NCBI GenBank assembly: GCA_964342525.1 | Contig: CAYFGQ010000002.1 | Span: 62,001-126,000, forward strand | Reading direction: 5' to 3' | DNA from: G963676205 sp964342525 | GTDB taxonomy: Bacteria > Campylobacterota > Campylobacteria > Campylobacterales > Arcobacteraceae | DNA length: 64,000 nucleotides | Part shown: positions 43,094 through 51,599 of the stretch, piece by piece | How positions within the stretch are numbered: the stretch's first letter is position 1 | Layout of the letters: the number at the start of each line of letters is the position of its first letter | Notes under the pieces: generated by a model | The model's input: the letters and a program-made list of their open reading frames with translations, nothing else | What the model was told of the DNA's origin: nothing | Databases searched by the model: none | Position numbers and translations under genes: made by a program

Positions 43094-44302
43094 GTGAAGC
43101 TTAACCTAAACAAATTTTTATTTTCTATCTCATATGCTCTAGATATGGCAGAGAAACAAATAACAAATGTATCAAAGCTTCATAGTAAAAGGGTAGCCTT
43201 TATCTCAATACAACTAGCAAATATCCTAGAGCTAAGTAATGAAGAGAAATTTGATCTATACGCATATTCACTTCTTCATGATAATGGTCTTATAGAAGCA
43301 CATACAAATAAACTTAGAACAGATAAAACCAAAATAGATGAAACTTACGCAGATCACTGTACAATTGGCGAAGAGAATATAAAACCTTTCCCTTTTTTAA
43401 CTGAGCATAAAAATATCATACTATACCACCATGAAAGATATGATGGTTCTGGTTTTTTTGCTAAAAAAGGTGATGAGATACCATTAATGTCTCAAATCAT
43501 CTATTTAGCAAATGATATAGATGAAAAGTTTAATCTATCCGCTATCACTCTAAAAACAAAAAATGAAATTTTAAAATTTGTAGAAGAAGGTAAAGGTAAT
43601 ACCTTTTCCCCTAAAGTAGCAAATGCTTTTTTTGAACTATCTAGCAATTTTACATTTTGGGGATCATTAGACTTTTTCTATATGGTAAATAATCCAAGTA
43701 AATTATTACAAGATTTTGAAGTGGATATAAGCCTAGATCAATTTTATGATATGATCCAAATATATGCAAATATCATCGACTCAAAATCTAAATTTACAGC
43801 AAAACACTCAAAAGAACTGGTAGAAAAGACAGAAAAACTAGTGGATCAATTAGGCTTTGATAAAGACCATAAAAAGAAAATCCTAATAGCAGCAAATCTA
43901 CACGATATAGGTAAGCTAGCCACACCAATAGAGATACTAGAAAAAGAGGGTTCACTAAATGATGATGAGCTTTTTGAGATACAAAAACACGCCTACTTTA
44001 CATTCACCCTTTTAGATGGTATAGAATTCTGCGATGACATCCTACACTGGGCATCCCACCACCACGAAAAACCAAATGGAAAAGGATATCCTTTTGGTAT
44101 AGCAAAAGATGATTTATCACTAGAAGCAAGGTTTGTAGCTTGTTTAGACTTTTATCAAGCATTAATAGAAGATAGACCTTATAGAAAAGCTATGCCACAC
44201 GAAAAAGCCATAGAAATCATGAAAGAGCATCTTACAGACTATTATGTGGATTTTTATATCACTGATCTTATAGATAATACTTTTAAAGAGGATATAGACT
44301 AA
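43094..44302 (+). CDS. Twin HD-GYP domain phosphodiesterase-like protein
   Basis: A 402-residue cytoplasmic protein with a GTG start and AAGGA ribosome site. The N-terminal HD domain (~1-200) has LLHDNG and YHHERYDGSGFF, a GYP motif decayed to GFF. The C-terminal domain (~220-390) has ANLHDIGK, the paired histidines in HWASHHHEKPNGKGYPFG and an intact GYP, so it is likely to be the active cyclic-di-GMP phosphodiesterase. It has no receiver or sensor domain; the decayed N-terminal copy may be the sensing part. It converges on a small membrane-protein gene. Confidence 0.87.
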   Translation: MKLNLNKFLFSISYALDMAEKQITNVSKLHSKRVAFISIQLANILELSNEEKFDLYAYSLLHDNGLIEAHTNKLRTDKTKIDETYADHCTIGEENIKPFPFLTEHKNIILYHHERYDGSGFFAKKGDEIPLMSQIIYLANDIDEKFNLSAITLKTKNEILKFVEEGKGNTFSPKVANAFFELSSNFTFWGSLDFFYMVNNPSKLLQDFEVDISLDQFYDMIQIYANIIDSKSKFTAKHSKELVEKTEKLVDQLGFDKDHKKKILIAANLHDIGKLATPIEILEKEGSLNDDELFEIQKHAYFTFTLLDGIEFCDDILHWASHHHEKPNGKGYPFGIAKDDLSLEARFVACLDFYQALIEDRPYRKAMPHEKAIEIMKEHLTDYYVDFYITDLIDNTFKEDID

Positions 44303-44451
44303 TCAAACTTTTTAAATAGATGGTCTTCACTTCCATCTTTTTTACGGTGTTTATATTCCCACATATCCATAAAATATCTTATATTTATATACGCAAAGAA
44401 AAGCAATCCTATTATAAGCATGACATATGCAATTATTGTAATTATGCCCAT
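44299..44451 (-). CDS. Small membrane protein, 50 residues
   Basis: ATG at 44449-44451 with an AAAGGA ribosome site 6 bases upstream. It has one transmembrane helix (TIIAYVMLIIGLLFFAYINI) and a basic cytoplasmic tail ending EDHLFKKFD. The TAG stop overlaps the HD-GYP stop by 3-4 bases. The ribosome site and the helix plus charged tail argue for a real gene. Family unknown. Confidence 0.65.
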   Translation of the reverse strand: MGIITIIAYVMLIIGLLFFAYINIRYFMDMWEYKHRKKDGSEDHLFKKFD

Positions 44452-44558
44452 GATTTATCCTTTAACTATATAAATTATCAGATATATTTACTTATAGGAA
44501 TAGTTTGTTATGGATTTAGTTTTATATTATAAGTAACACTAAGAACATATACTTATCC

Positions 44559-44587
44559 TTGACATATGACATGGTTTTATATATAAT
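44559..44587 (+). promoter_or_regulatory. Perfect-consensus sigma-70 promoter of the ncRNA at 44594
   Basis: TTGACA at 44559-44564 and TATAAT at 44582-44587, spaced by exactly 17 bp. Start predicted near 44594. No protein gene begins downstream on this strand. Confidence 0.85.
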
Positions 44588-44593
44588 TACTAT

Positions 44594-44711
44594 AATTTAC
44601 TAAGAGAGGTGGAAATAAGGGAGTCCACATACCTTGTGTCCTTTGGCTTTATGCAGGGTGGTACTGACACAGGAAAGATACGGGTAGTTTCTCTCCCGTC
44701 TCTTAGTTTTT
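44594..44711 (+). ncRNA. Candidate structured non-coding RNA of ~115 nt
   Basis: Outer stem CTAAGAGA (44600-44607) pairs with 44699-44706 and is followed by TTTTT. Inside, GGGAG (44619-44623) pairs with CTCCC (44693-44697) and CCTTGTGTC pairs with GACACAGG with one bulge. An alternative GTGGA/TCCAC hairpin exists near the 5' end. The interior is unusually G-rich for this genome. Size and a strong promoter suggest a highly expressed housekeeping RNA; I could not match it to SRP RNA, 6S, RNase P or a known riboswitch. Confidence 0.65.
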
Positions 44712-45111
44712 ATTTTAGATATTCTTCAAAATCCATTTTATCTTTATCACTAAAAAACACCATAGTATCTTTACAATTTTTAAGTTGCTTATTACTTGGA
44801 TAAAAAATTGTACTTAAGTAAGTATAAAAGCTGTTATTTGAAATACCAAATAAAATGTATTTATTATCAATATAAGCAATAAAATTGATAACACTTTTAT
44901 CTTTAGAATATTCACATTTTGCAACTGTATTATCTAAAATACTTTGAAACCTATTCTCTTTAATATATAAAAATTCACTTGGGTGTTTAATCTGAATTAA
45001 ATTGTATTTTCTTTTTGTGATATATAATTCTTTGGAATCAAATATATTTCTTATTTTATGTAGGATTATACTAGTAATCAATCCTAAAAGAATTTTATTT
45101 TTTGAACCCAT
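44710..45111 (-). CDS. Unknown protein with N-terminal membrane segment
   Basis: A 133-residue protein, one base after the VWA gene and probably in the same transcript. The N-terminus KILLGLITSIILHKI may be a short membrane segment; the rest alternates strands and helices (LYITKRKYNLIQIKHPSEFL, YILFGISNNSFYTYLSTIFY). No motif recognised. Its 3' end meets the terminator of the opposite-strand ncRNA. Confidence 0.6.
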   Translation of the reverse strand: MGSKNKILLGLITSIILHKIRNIFDSKELYITKRKYNLIQIKHPSEFLYIKENRFQSILDNTVAKCEYSKDKSVINFIAYIDNKYILFGISNNSFYTYLSTIFYPSNKQLKNCKDTMVFFSDKDKMDFEEYLK

Positions 45112-45112
45112 A

Positions 45113-46021
45113 CTAAACCCTTCGATTCCTCAAAAACACAAACCCAATCAAAGACATAATCGCCACGAATAAAGGATAAAAGAAATAATACTCCTTTTGC
45201 ACTATCTTATTTTGATCTATTTTAGTTTTTTCAAGTTCATCAATGGTTTTATAAATCTCTTCTAGGTCATCTTTAGAATTTGCGCTAAAACTCTTACCAC
45301 CAGAACTATCAGCTAATGAATCTAAAAGAAATCTATTAAATCTTCCTATTCCAATAGTATATATCTTCACTTCATATTTTTTTGCCATATCTTGGACTAT
45401 CTTTAGGGGTATTTGACTAGCTGTGTCTTCTCCATCTGTTAGCAAGATAAGTACTTTTGATTTTGCTTTTGATTCTTTTAACATATCTACACCTGAAGCT
45501 ACAGAATCTATTAAAGCTGTTTTATCTCCTGCCACTCCTATATCTAAATGGGATAGGATTTGGGATAAAGCCCTTTTATCAAAACTTAGGGGTGAAGCGG
45601 TCATTACAGAAGTTCCAAATACTATTAGGGAGATGTTATCATTTGTTCTTTGTTTGATAAAATCATCTACTATATCTGATACTACATGCCATCTGTTTTT
45701 TTCTACATTATCCCTATCAAATCCTATTTGACGCATGGAGCCACTTGTATCTAGGCTCATCACTATATCTATACCATCACTTTTAGAGTGGATGGTTTGT
45801 AGTTCTTTTATTGGTGAAGCTAGAGCTATTAGGGCGAAGCTTATGGCTGACCATTTTAGAAGTTCTTGAAAGATGTTTGAACCTAGTTTTACTTTTTCAT
45901 AAATATGTAGATGTGGGATATAAAAGGATGCTTTTCTTGCTTTACAAAAGATGGAGCAAAGAATAAAAAGAATTATGATCCCTAATACATAAGGATATTC
46001 AAACTCTATGCCACTAAACAT
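45113..46021 (-). CDS. BatA-like VWA-domain membrane protein
   Basis: A 302-residue protein: membrane helix ~10-25, second helix ~56-70, VWA domain ~85-270 with an intact MIDAS (DTSGSM at 91-96, a Thr in GDKTALIDSVASG and LLTDGEDTASQ), and a C-terminal helix (FFYPLFVAIMSLIGFVFL). This matches BatA/Aerotolerance-operon proteins. It overlaps the upstream 46014 gene by 8 bases. No MoxR ATPase or DUF58 gene is present in the window, so the operon seems truncated or split. Confidence 0.87.
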   Translation of the reverse strand: MFSGIEFEYPYVLGIIILFILCSIFCKARKASFYIPHLHIYEKVKLGSNIFQELLKWSAISFALIALASPIKELQTIHSKSDGIDIVMSLDTSGSMRQIGFDRDNVEKNRWHVVSDIVDDFIKQRTNDNISLIVFGTSVMTASPLSFDKRALSQILSHLDIGVAGDKTALIDSVASGVDMLKESKAKSKVLILLTDGEDTASQIPLKIVQDMAKKYEVKIYTIGIGRFNRFLLDSLADSSGGKSFSANSKDDLEEIYKTIDELEKTKIDQNKIVQKEYYFFYPLFVAIMSLIGFVFLRNRRV

Positions 46022-46391
46022 GTAAAGTCTCCAAGAATATTTCTAGTTTTGCTTTTATTTCATTACTTATTGGTTTTATATCTTTTTTATATTTATATTC
46101 ATCTAGTAAGTATATTAATTCACTGGATAGTTTTTTTTCATTTTCATTTTTTGCTAGAAACCTTACATATTTTGTAATAAGGTATGCACTTTGTTTAGCA
46201 TCTTCATAATTTATATTTTTTAGTTCATTGTAGTATTGTTTCTCTAAGGTATTGTTCTTTTTGAAAAATTTATATATACCGTAAATAGCAGCTAGTATAA
46301 AAACTATTGCAAATATAATAAGTACTATAAAAATATATAAGGAATAATCTGGAACTTCCACTAAAGGTTTTATATCGTGTATTTCAATCAT
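46014..46391 (-). CDS. Bat-operon-type membrane protein (DUF4381-like)
   Basis: A 125-residue protein from the ATG at 46389-46391. A single helix (YSLYIFIVLIIFAIVFILAAIY) is followed by a cytoplasmic helical part (SAYLITKYVRFLAKNENEKK). Size, topology and position before BatA match DUF4381-like proteins. TGTTATAAT (hexamer 46399-46404) ends 7 bases before the ATG, so the mRNA is probably leaderless. A TTG start at 46415 lies inside the MITE terminal repeat and upstream of the -10, so it is unlikely. Confidence 0.65.
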   Translation of the reverse strand: MIEIHDIKPLVEVPDYSLYIFIVLIIFAIVFILAAIYGIYKFFKKNNTLEKQYYNELKNINYEDAKQSAYLITKYVRFLAKNENEKKLSSELIYLLDEYKYKKDIKPISNEIKAKLEIFLETLHV

Positions 46392-46408
46392 GGGTGGAAT
46401 TATAACAA

Positions 46409-46678
46409 ATACCAAATAAAAGAGAAACTAGTCAAGTAAATAGCATAAGTAGTATTCAGTTAGTTCTTTTTTTGGATGAAGGACTAGCAGAGCTAATTCG
46501 AATCCAAAAAAAGAACTAAATGGGTGCTAATTATGTTACCCGAAGGGAAAACAAATAAACAGCAATCTAGCAAAAAACTCTATTTCGAATTAGCTATGGC
46601 TAGTCCTACAATAGAGTTTTTTACTATCTCACTATTTTTTTGTTTTTTTACATGATTAGTTTATATTTAATTTGGTAT
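46409..46678. mobile_element. MITE-like element, copy 1 (270 bp)
   Basis: The ends are imperfect inverted repeats (ATACCAAATAAAAGAG against ATACCAAATTAAATAT). Two hairpin arms lie inside: 46460-46477 pairs with 46502-46519 and a second arm surrounds AAACTCTATT/AATAGAGTTT. No ORF. CAA flanks both ends, compatible with a 3 bp target duplication. The first base pair of the element's right end forms part of the stop codon of the pseudopilin gene. Confidence 0.75.
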
Positions 46679-47331
46679 CAATTTTTTAAATAGATATAGC
46701 CAGTGTTTGGTTCAATAGCTATTGTTTTACTATTACTATCTTCATCATATAAAGTGATAGTACAAGTCTCTTTTATCTCATACTCTGTTGAATCATCACT
46801 ATCAAATTTTGAGTATATTTTCCCATCTGCACCAAATACAATCATTCCTAAAGAACTGGTTTCATTACAACTTATATCTACGTTTTGTATACCAAAGTTT
46901 TTTGTTAAAAGTACATATTTACTATTTGAGCTATTCTCGCTACATGTATTACTTGAATAGATATTTTTACCACTTAGAGGATCATCTAAGGTTTCAGATG
47001 CTTTTATATATCCATTTTTATCACTATCACTATGGATTGTATAATATATGCCAGAGCCTGAGCAACGTCTAAGTCTGAAAGAGTACCTTTTTCGGAACCA
47101 CTCAGAGTCATCTTTATCAAACTTATCATCTATAAGAGCTTGATGTCTAGTATATTTTAGATAAAGAAGGAGTCTTTTTGTAGCCACATCTAGGGAGTTG
47201 TCTATATTTTTAAAAATAAAAAAAGAAGAGATTATTCCAATAAGTAGTATTGCAAATATAAGTTCAAGTAAGGAGAAGCTTTTTAAAGCTCTCCTATAGG
47301 TTATCACACATTTGTTTGTAGAGGTTTCCAT
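46678..47331 (-). CDS. Type II secretion/type IV pilus-like pseudopilin (GspH/FimT type)
   Basis: A 217-residue protein. The prepilin signature is KS, then FSLLELIFAILLIGIISSFF with Glu at mature position 5; the residue before the cleavage point is Ser instead of the usual Gly. A GTG at codon 9 would give a more usual short leader. The mature domain is Cys- and Ser-rich (RRCSGSGIYY, NTCSENSSNSKY). The TGA stop uses the final base of the MITE, so the C-terminus may have been altered by its insertion. The start overlaps the TPR gene by 38 bases. Confidence 0.8.
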   Translation of the reverse strand: METSTNKCVITYRRALKSFSLLELIFAILLIGIISSFFIFKNIDNSLDVATKRLLLYLKYTRHQALIDDKFDKDDSEWFRKRYSFRLRRCSGSGIYYTIHSDSDKNGYIKASETLDDPLSGKNIYSSNTCSENSSNSKYVLLTKNFGIQNVDISCNETSSLGMIVFGADGKIYSKFDSDDSTEYEIKETCTITLYDEDSNSKTIAIEPNTGYIYLKN

Positions 47332-49291
47332 CTACATCTTTCATATCTTTACACTGAGTTAGGGTTCTCATATAGTTTCCTCTTTGTCCTAACTTTTCAT
47401 AAAGTTTCATCATCTCATAATAAATTCTTACCCTATCTTTTGGCTCAATTCTAGCCCTTGGATATGTAAGCACTTGCTCTAGATACTCTAAACTTTTCTG
47501 ATCTTCACCCATATTTTTAGCATCTTTTGCTAACTCCATCTCTACAAATGGTGAATAGATTCTGATATTGTATTCATTTTGTTTATCATATAGTTTTGTA
47601 AGTATCTCTTTTGCTTCTTTTATATTATTTTTCTTTAGAAGATATAGATAATAGGTATAATAAAAATCTACTATCATAGGTTTATCTTCATTTGCTTTTA
47701 TGTAATCTTTGTGTGCTAAGGTATAGTTGAAAAATTTATTCATACTTTTAGAATCATTGATTCTTGTATAAAGTTCAAACCTTGTTAAGAATTCATCCCT
47801 TAATACCTTTTCATCTCCTATCATATCTACTTTTTGAGAATGTTTTATGGCATCTTCTATATTATCAAGACTTAATGCCATCTTTTCTAGATAATGATAA
47901 ATATCCGCATCACGACTAGATCTAAAAGCTTTTCTTACAAGCTGATAAGCTCTCTCATATGGAACCTCCACAAGACAATCAAAGAATTTAAACTTATATC
48001 TATCATTTCCAATCATGAAATATAAGGTATCTTGTTTAGCTTTTAGTAATGATTCTTTTACCTCAGCACATTTATTTTCATCTATGAAGTTTTTGATCAT
48101 CTCTTCAGTTACTTTATCTAAGATAAGATCCATATTTGGATAGCCAAAACGTCTAGCTGTTTTATCTGCTATCTTTTCATATATCCTTTTTGCTTTTAAG
48201 ATTTGTTCATACTCTTTATCATCAAGCTGATTAAATAGCTCTTGTAGTAATATCTTTTGTTTCATTGATTCCACAAGTTGATATTTTTGTTCTATATCGA
48301 TTGGTTTGATCTTACCAAGTCTCATAAGAACCTCATCTCTATACATCTTTACTTTTTCTATATAAAGACCCCTTGGATATACATTCATCAGTTCATTATA
48401 AAGATCAAGGGCTTTTAATAGATATTTATCTGTTAGATCATACATATCCATATAAATATTTGCTAGCATATATTTAAAATCTTCTATACTATCAGGATTA
48501 TCTGTCCTATCTATAAGTTCGATCAAAATCTTTTCAGCAAATTCTGGCATACCTGCACGAAGAAGTTTTTTTACTTTCTCCATAGCTCTAAAACTATTAT
48601 CAGCATAATAGTCCATATTTTTTTCCAAAACTTTTGCTATAAGCTCATAGGCTTTTTCTTTTTTTCTATCAAAAATATATACATCATATAGATAATCAGC
48701 AACAATAGTAGCGATATTTAAATCAGTAGTTTTTGTCAAAACCTCATAAAGTAAAACTTCAGCACCTCTATAATCTTTTATATGAGTAAGAACCTTTGCT
48801 TTATATATTTTTCCATATGCCCTTGTAGTTGGGTCATCAAAAGCTGTAAGTAATACATCGGCATAATACTGAGCATCTTTTGTTCTATTGATAGCTAGTT
48901 TTAGATCTATTAATTGCATATAAGCACGTGCAAGATTTTTTTCATGTACTACTGAAGAGTTTACAGCTTTTTCTACAATATCTGCTGCTTCTTTAGCATA
49001 CCTTTTTCTATTCATAGCAAGAGATGCTTCACCAAAAGCTAGGATGATATCTGATTGTAAAATATCAACTTTATTTGATACTAACATCTCATTTGCAAGA
49101 TCAAATGCCTCTTCAACCCTACCTTGAGAGATGAAAACTTTTACTTGCCAAATATTATCTCTAGTATCAGAAATGGTTTGTTTTAATTCCTCTGGGATTT
49201 GTACACCAGATGAATCTATATAGCTATAATAGAAATCTTTTTTTGCATATAAAAATGATAAAATTAAAAATAAAGATAGTATAAATTTCAT
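47294..49291 (-). CDS. Periplasmic TPR-repeat protein (PflA-like candidate)
   Basis: A 665-residue protein with a signal peptide (~1-16) and an almost wholly helical body with many TPR-like pairs, such as EEAFDLANEMLVSNKVDILQ, DIYHYLEKMALSLDNIEDAI and EAKEILTKLYDKQNEYNIRI. Next to fliI and flhA, it resembles in size and layout the Campylobacter motility protein PflA, a periplasmic flagellar-motor disk component, but sequence identity was not tested. It is divergent from fliI by 147 bases. Confidence 0.7.
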   Translation of the reverse strand: MKFILSLFLILSFLYAKKDFYYSYIDSSGVQIPEELKQTISDTRDNIWQVKVFISQGRVEEAFDLANEMLVSNKVDILQSDIILAFGEASLAMNRKRYAKEAADIVEKAVNSSVVHEKNLARAYMQLIDLKLAINRTKDAQYYADVLLTAFDDPTTRAYGKIYKAKVLTHIKDYRGAEVLLYEVLTKTTDLNIATIVADYLYDVYIFDRKKEKAYELIAKVLEKNMDYYADNSFRAMEKVKKLLRAGMPEFAEKILIELIDRTDNPDSIEDFKYMLANIYMDMYDLTDKYLLKALDLYNELMNVYPRGLYIEKVKMYRDEVLMRLGKIKPIDIEQKYQLVESMKQKILLQELFNQLDDKEYEQILKAKRIYEKIADKTARRFGYPNMDLILDKVTEEMIKNFIDENKCAEVKESLLKAKQDTLYFMIGNDRYKFKFFDCLVEVPYERAYQLVRKAFRSSRDADIYHYLEKMALSLDNIEDAIKHSQKVDMIGDEKVLRDEFLTRFELYTRINDSKSMNKFFNYTLAHKDYIKANEDKPMIVDFYYTYYLYLLKKNNIKEAKEILTKLYDKQNEYNIRIYSPFVEMELAKDAKNMGEDQKSLEYLEQVLTYPRARIEPKDRVRIYYEMMKLYEKLGQRGNYMRTLTQCKDMKDVDGNLYKQMCDNL

Positions 49292-49438
49292 GGCAATAAT
49301 ACTACTATATGTAAAGTATAATTTGGATAAAATTGCATAATTACAGATTAAATGAACCTTAATAGTATATTTCGAAACACCATAGAATAGTATTCTTATT
49401 TAATTATGTTAAATAATAACAGCTAAGGAAAAACTCAA

Positions 49439-50746
49439 TTGCAAGACATAGACAACTTTTTATCCGGCCTTAACAATGATAATCTAGTGATACCTTTTGG
49501 TAGGATCACCCATATAAGCTCCACTACTATTTCTGCTACTGGTCTTGAAGTGGCTGTTGGAGATATTGTAAAGATTGAGTCGGTTCAACACTTATATACA
49601 GTTCTTGGAATGGTTGCTGCAATTGATGGGGATGACTTTAAAATTGTTCCTTTTTCTTTTATCGATGGATTTAGGATACACGATAAAGTGTACCTTCAAA
49701 AAAATGGACTAAGTGTAAAAACTGGATATAGTATGCTTGGGCGTATCGTAAATGCTCTAGGTGAGCCTATAGATGGCAAAGGCCCTATTGAAAATATTGA
49801 AGAAAACTCAAGTATAAATAAACAATCCATCTCGCCACTTGAACGTGGAGTAATTAACCAAAGGTTTGCCACAGGTATTAAACCCATAGATTCTATGCTT
49901 ACAGCTGGTAAAGGTCAAAAAGTAGGTGTATTTGCTGGGTCTGGTGTTGGTAAATCAACTTTAATGGGTATGATTGTAAAGGGTTGTCAAGCTCAGGTAA
50001 AAGTTGTAGCACTTATTGGGGAGAGGGGTCGTGAGATTCCTGAGTTTATCCACTATAATCTTGGTGGAAATCTAGAAAATACTATTATCGTAGCTGCAAC
50101 TTCAGATGAATCATCACTTATGAGAAAATATGGAGCCTTTACAGCTATGGCTATTGCCGAATTTTTTAGAGATAGAGGTCATGATGTACTTCTTATGATG
50201 GATTCAGTTACTAGATTTGCAATGGCTCAACGTGAGATTGGGCTTAGTACTGGGGAGCCTCCAGTAAGTAGAGGATATCCACCTTCAGTATTTGCCCTAC
50301 TTCCTCAGCTTATGGAGCGTGCGGGTAATAATGCAAAGGGTTCTATCACAGCTTTTTTTACAGTTCTTGTGGATGGGGATGATATGAATGATCCTATTGC
50401 CGATCAAAGTAGATCGATCCTAGATGGACATATAGTACTTACGAGAGAACTTACAGAACAAGGTTTTTATCCACCTATTGATCTTTTACAATCAGCTTCA
50501 AGGGTTATGGATAAGGTTGTAGATCCTGATCATTATCAAACCTTTTTAAAACTAAAAAGAATACTTTCCCTTATAAAAGAGAATGAAGTACTTTTAAGGG
50601 TTGGTGCATATAAAGCTGGTATGGATGTGGAGCTTGATCAGGCTTTAAATAAAAAAGAAGCCATTAGAGAGTTTTTAACCCAAGGGCAAAATGAGCTTTT
50701 TGAGTTTAATGATATTGTTTATAGATTAAAAACTTTACTTCAATAG
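49439..50746 (+). CDS. fliI: Flagellar export ATPase FliI
   Basis: A 435-residue ATPase of the flagellar type III export apparatus. It starts at TTG behind AAGGA. Walker A is GSGVGKST (167-174), Walker B VLLMMDSVTRFA, and the family stretch STGEPPVSRGYPPSVFALLP is intact. The N-terminal ~110 residues are the beta-barrel-like domain, the C-terminal ~80 residues a helical domain. It is not linked to other fli genes, which is common in Campylobacterota. Confidence 0.96.
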   Translation: MQDIDNFLSGLNNDNLVIPFGRITHISSTTISATGLEVAVGDIVKIESVQHLYTVLGMVAAIDGDDFKIVPFSFIDGFRIHDKVYLQKNGLSVKTGYSMLGRIVNALGEPIDGKGPIENIEENSSINKQSISPLERGVINQRFATGIKPIDSMLTAGKGQKVGVFAGSGVGKSTLMGMIVKGCQAQVKVVALIGERGREIPEFIHYNLGGNLENTIIVAATSDESSLMRKYGAFTAMAIAEFFRDRGHDVLLMMDSVTRFAMAQREIGLSTGEPPVSRGYPPSVFALLPQLMERAGNNAKGSITAFFTVLVDGDDMNDPIADQSRSILDGHIVLTRELTEQGFYPPIDLLQSASRVMDKVVDPDHYQTFLKLKRILSLIKENEVLLRVGAYKAGMDVELDQALNKKEAIREFLTQGQNELFEFNDIVYRLKTLLQ

Positions 50747-50759
50747 TTTATGGGACTAA

Positions 50760-51128
50760 CTACTGAATAAAACTCACTATCTTAGTTATCTCCCTTTTTA
50801 ATTTAAAGGTGTCTATTGGTTTTACTAAAAAACCTTTTGCACCAGAACTAAGTGCTTCAAAAATCAAACCTTGATCTTCAAGGGATGTTACCATTATAAT
50901 ATTTGTATGGGCATATTTTTCATTTAATTTTTTCATCGCTTCTATACCATTTAGTTTTGGCATAGTTATATCCATAAAAACCAAATCAGGTTTATACTCA
51001 TCATAAAGACTTAAAGCCTCTTCTCCATTTCCCGCTTCATTTACCCTATTTATATTTAATCTATTTAGTATCTTTTTTATAAATTCTCTAGTGATTGGAC
51101 AATCATCTACAATCAATACTTTTATCAT
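50760..51128 (-). CDS. CheY-like single-domain response regulator
   Basis: A 122-residue receiver domain only. D8-D9, the phosphoacceptor D53 (LVFMDITMPKLNG), T81 and K103 (FLVKPID) are all present, so it should be phosphorylatable. It converges on fliI with a 13-base gap. It may act in chemotaxis or another output; no kinase is adjacent. Confidence 0.9.
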   Translation of the reverse strand: MIKVLIVDDCPITREFIKKILNRLNINRVNEAGNGEEALSLYDEYKPDLVFMDITMPKLNGIEAMKKLNEKYAHTNIIMVTSLEDQGLIFEALSSGAKGFLVKPIDTFKLKREITKIVSFIQ

Positions 51129-51599
51129 TAATAGCCTCTTTCAAATTATTATCAAATTATACCATTAAAAAGTCTAGAAAAGGTCTCTTTTTGCCACTAT
51201 TTTGTCAAAAAAATAAGATGTAAAGTTATTGTAACTATTTTTATTTATACTACAAATCAAATATTCTATACCAAATAAAATAGAAACTAGATATGGAAAT
51301 AACATAAATAGTATTCAGTTAGCTCTTTTTTTGAATGAAGGACTAGCAGCACTAATTCGAATTCAAAAAAAGAGCTAAATGGGTGCTATTTATGTTACCC
51401 TTTGGGAAAACAAATAAACAGCAATCTAATGAAAAACTCTATTTTGAATTAGCTACGGCTAGTCCTTCAATAGAGTTTTTCACTATCTTACTACTTATTT
51501 GTTTTTTTACATGGCTAGTTTATATTTGATTTGGTATTATTTAGATAAAATATCAGCTTATTATTAAACAACACATATTTAGGTACTAAAACAAAATCC
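51129..51599. other. 471 bp between the CheY-like gene and flhA, mostly a MITE
   Basis: The MITE copy at 51268-51537 occupies most of it. About 60 bases remain before flhA with no strong ribosome site (AGG lies ~17 bases upstream). The CheY-like gene promoter must lie in 51129-51267. Confidence 0.7.
51268..51537. mobile_element. MITE-like element, copy 2 (270 bp)
   Basis: The same length as copy 1 and ~85 percent identical by eye. Terminal repeats ATACCAAATAAAATAG and ATACCAAATCAAATAT. Arm 1 is an 18 bp perfect stem (51319-51336 with 51361-51378); arm 2 is a 12 bp stem (51432-51443 with 51469-51480). Loop 1 is complementary to loop 2 (51337-51347 with 51458-51468; 51352-51358 with 51446-51452). 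No target duplication is obvious here. Confidence 0.75.

Noticed and set aside
44320..44532. Plus-strand reading frame of 70 codons beyond the HD-GYP gene
   Set aside because: It has no ribosome site and lies opposite the better-supported 50-residue membrane-protein gene on the minus strand.
44600..44706. SRP (4.5S) RNA identity for the structured RNA
   Set aside because: Size and promoter fit, but the conserved apical loop and AGCAGCC-type internal loop are not found on either strand.
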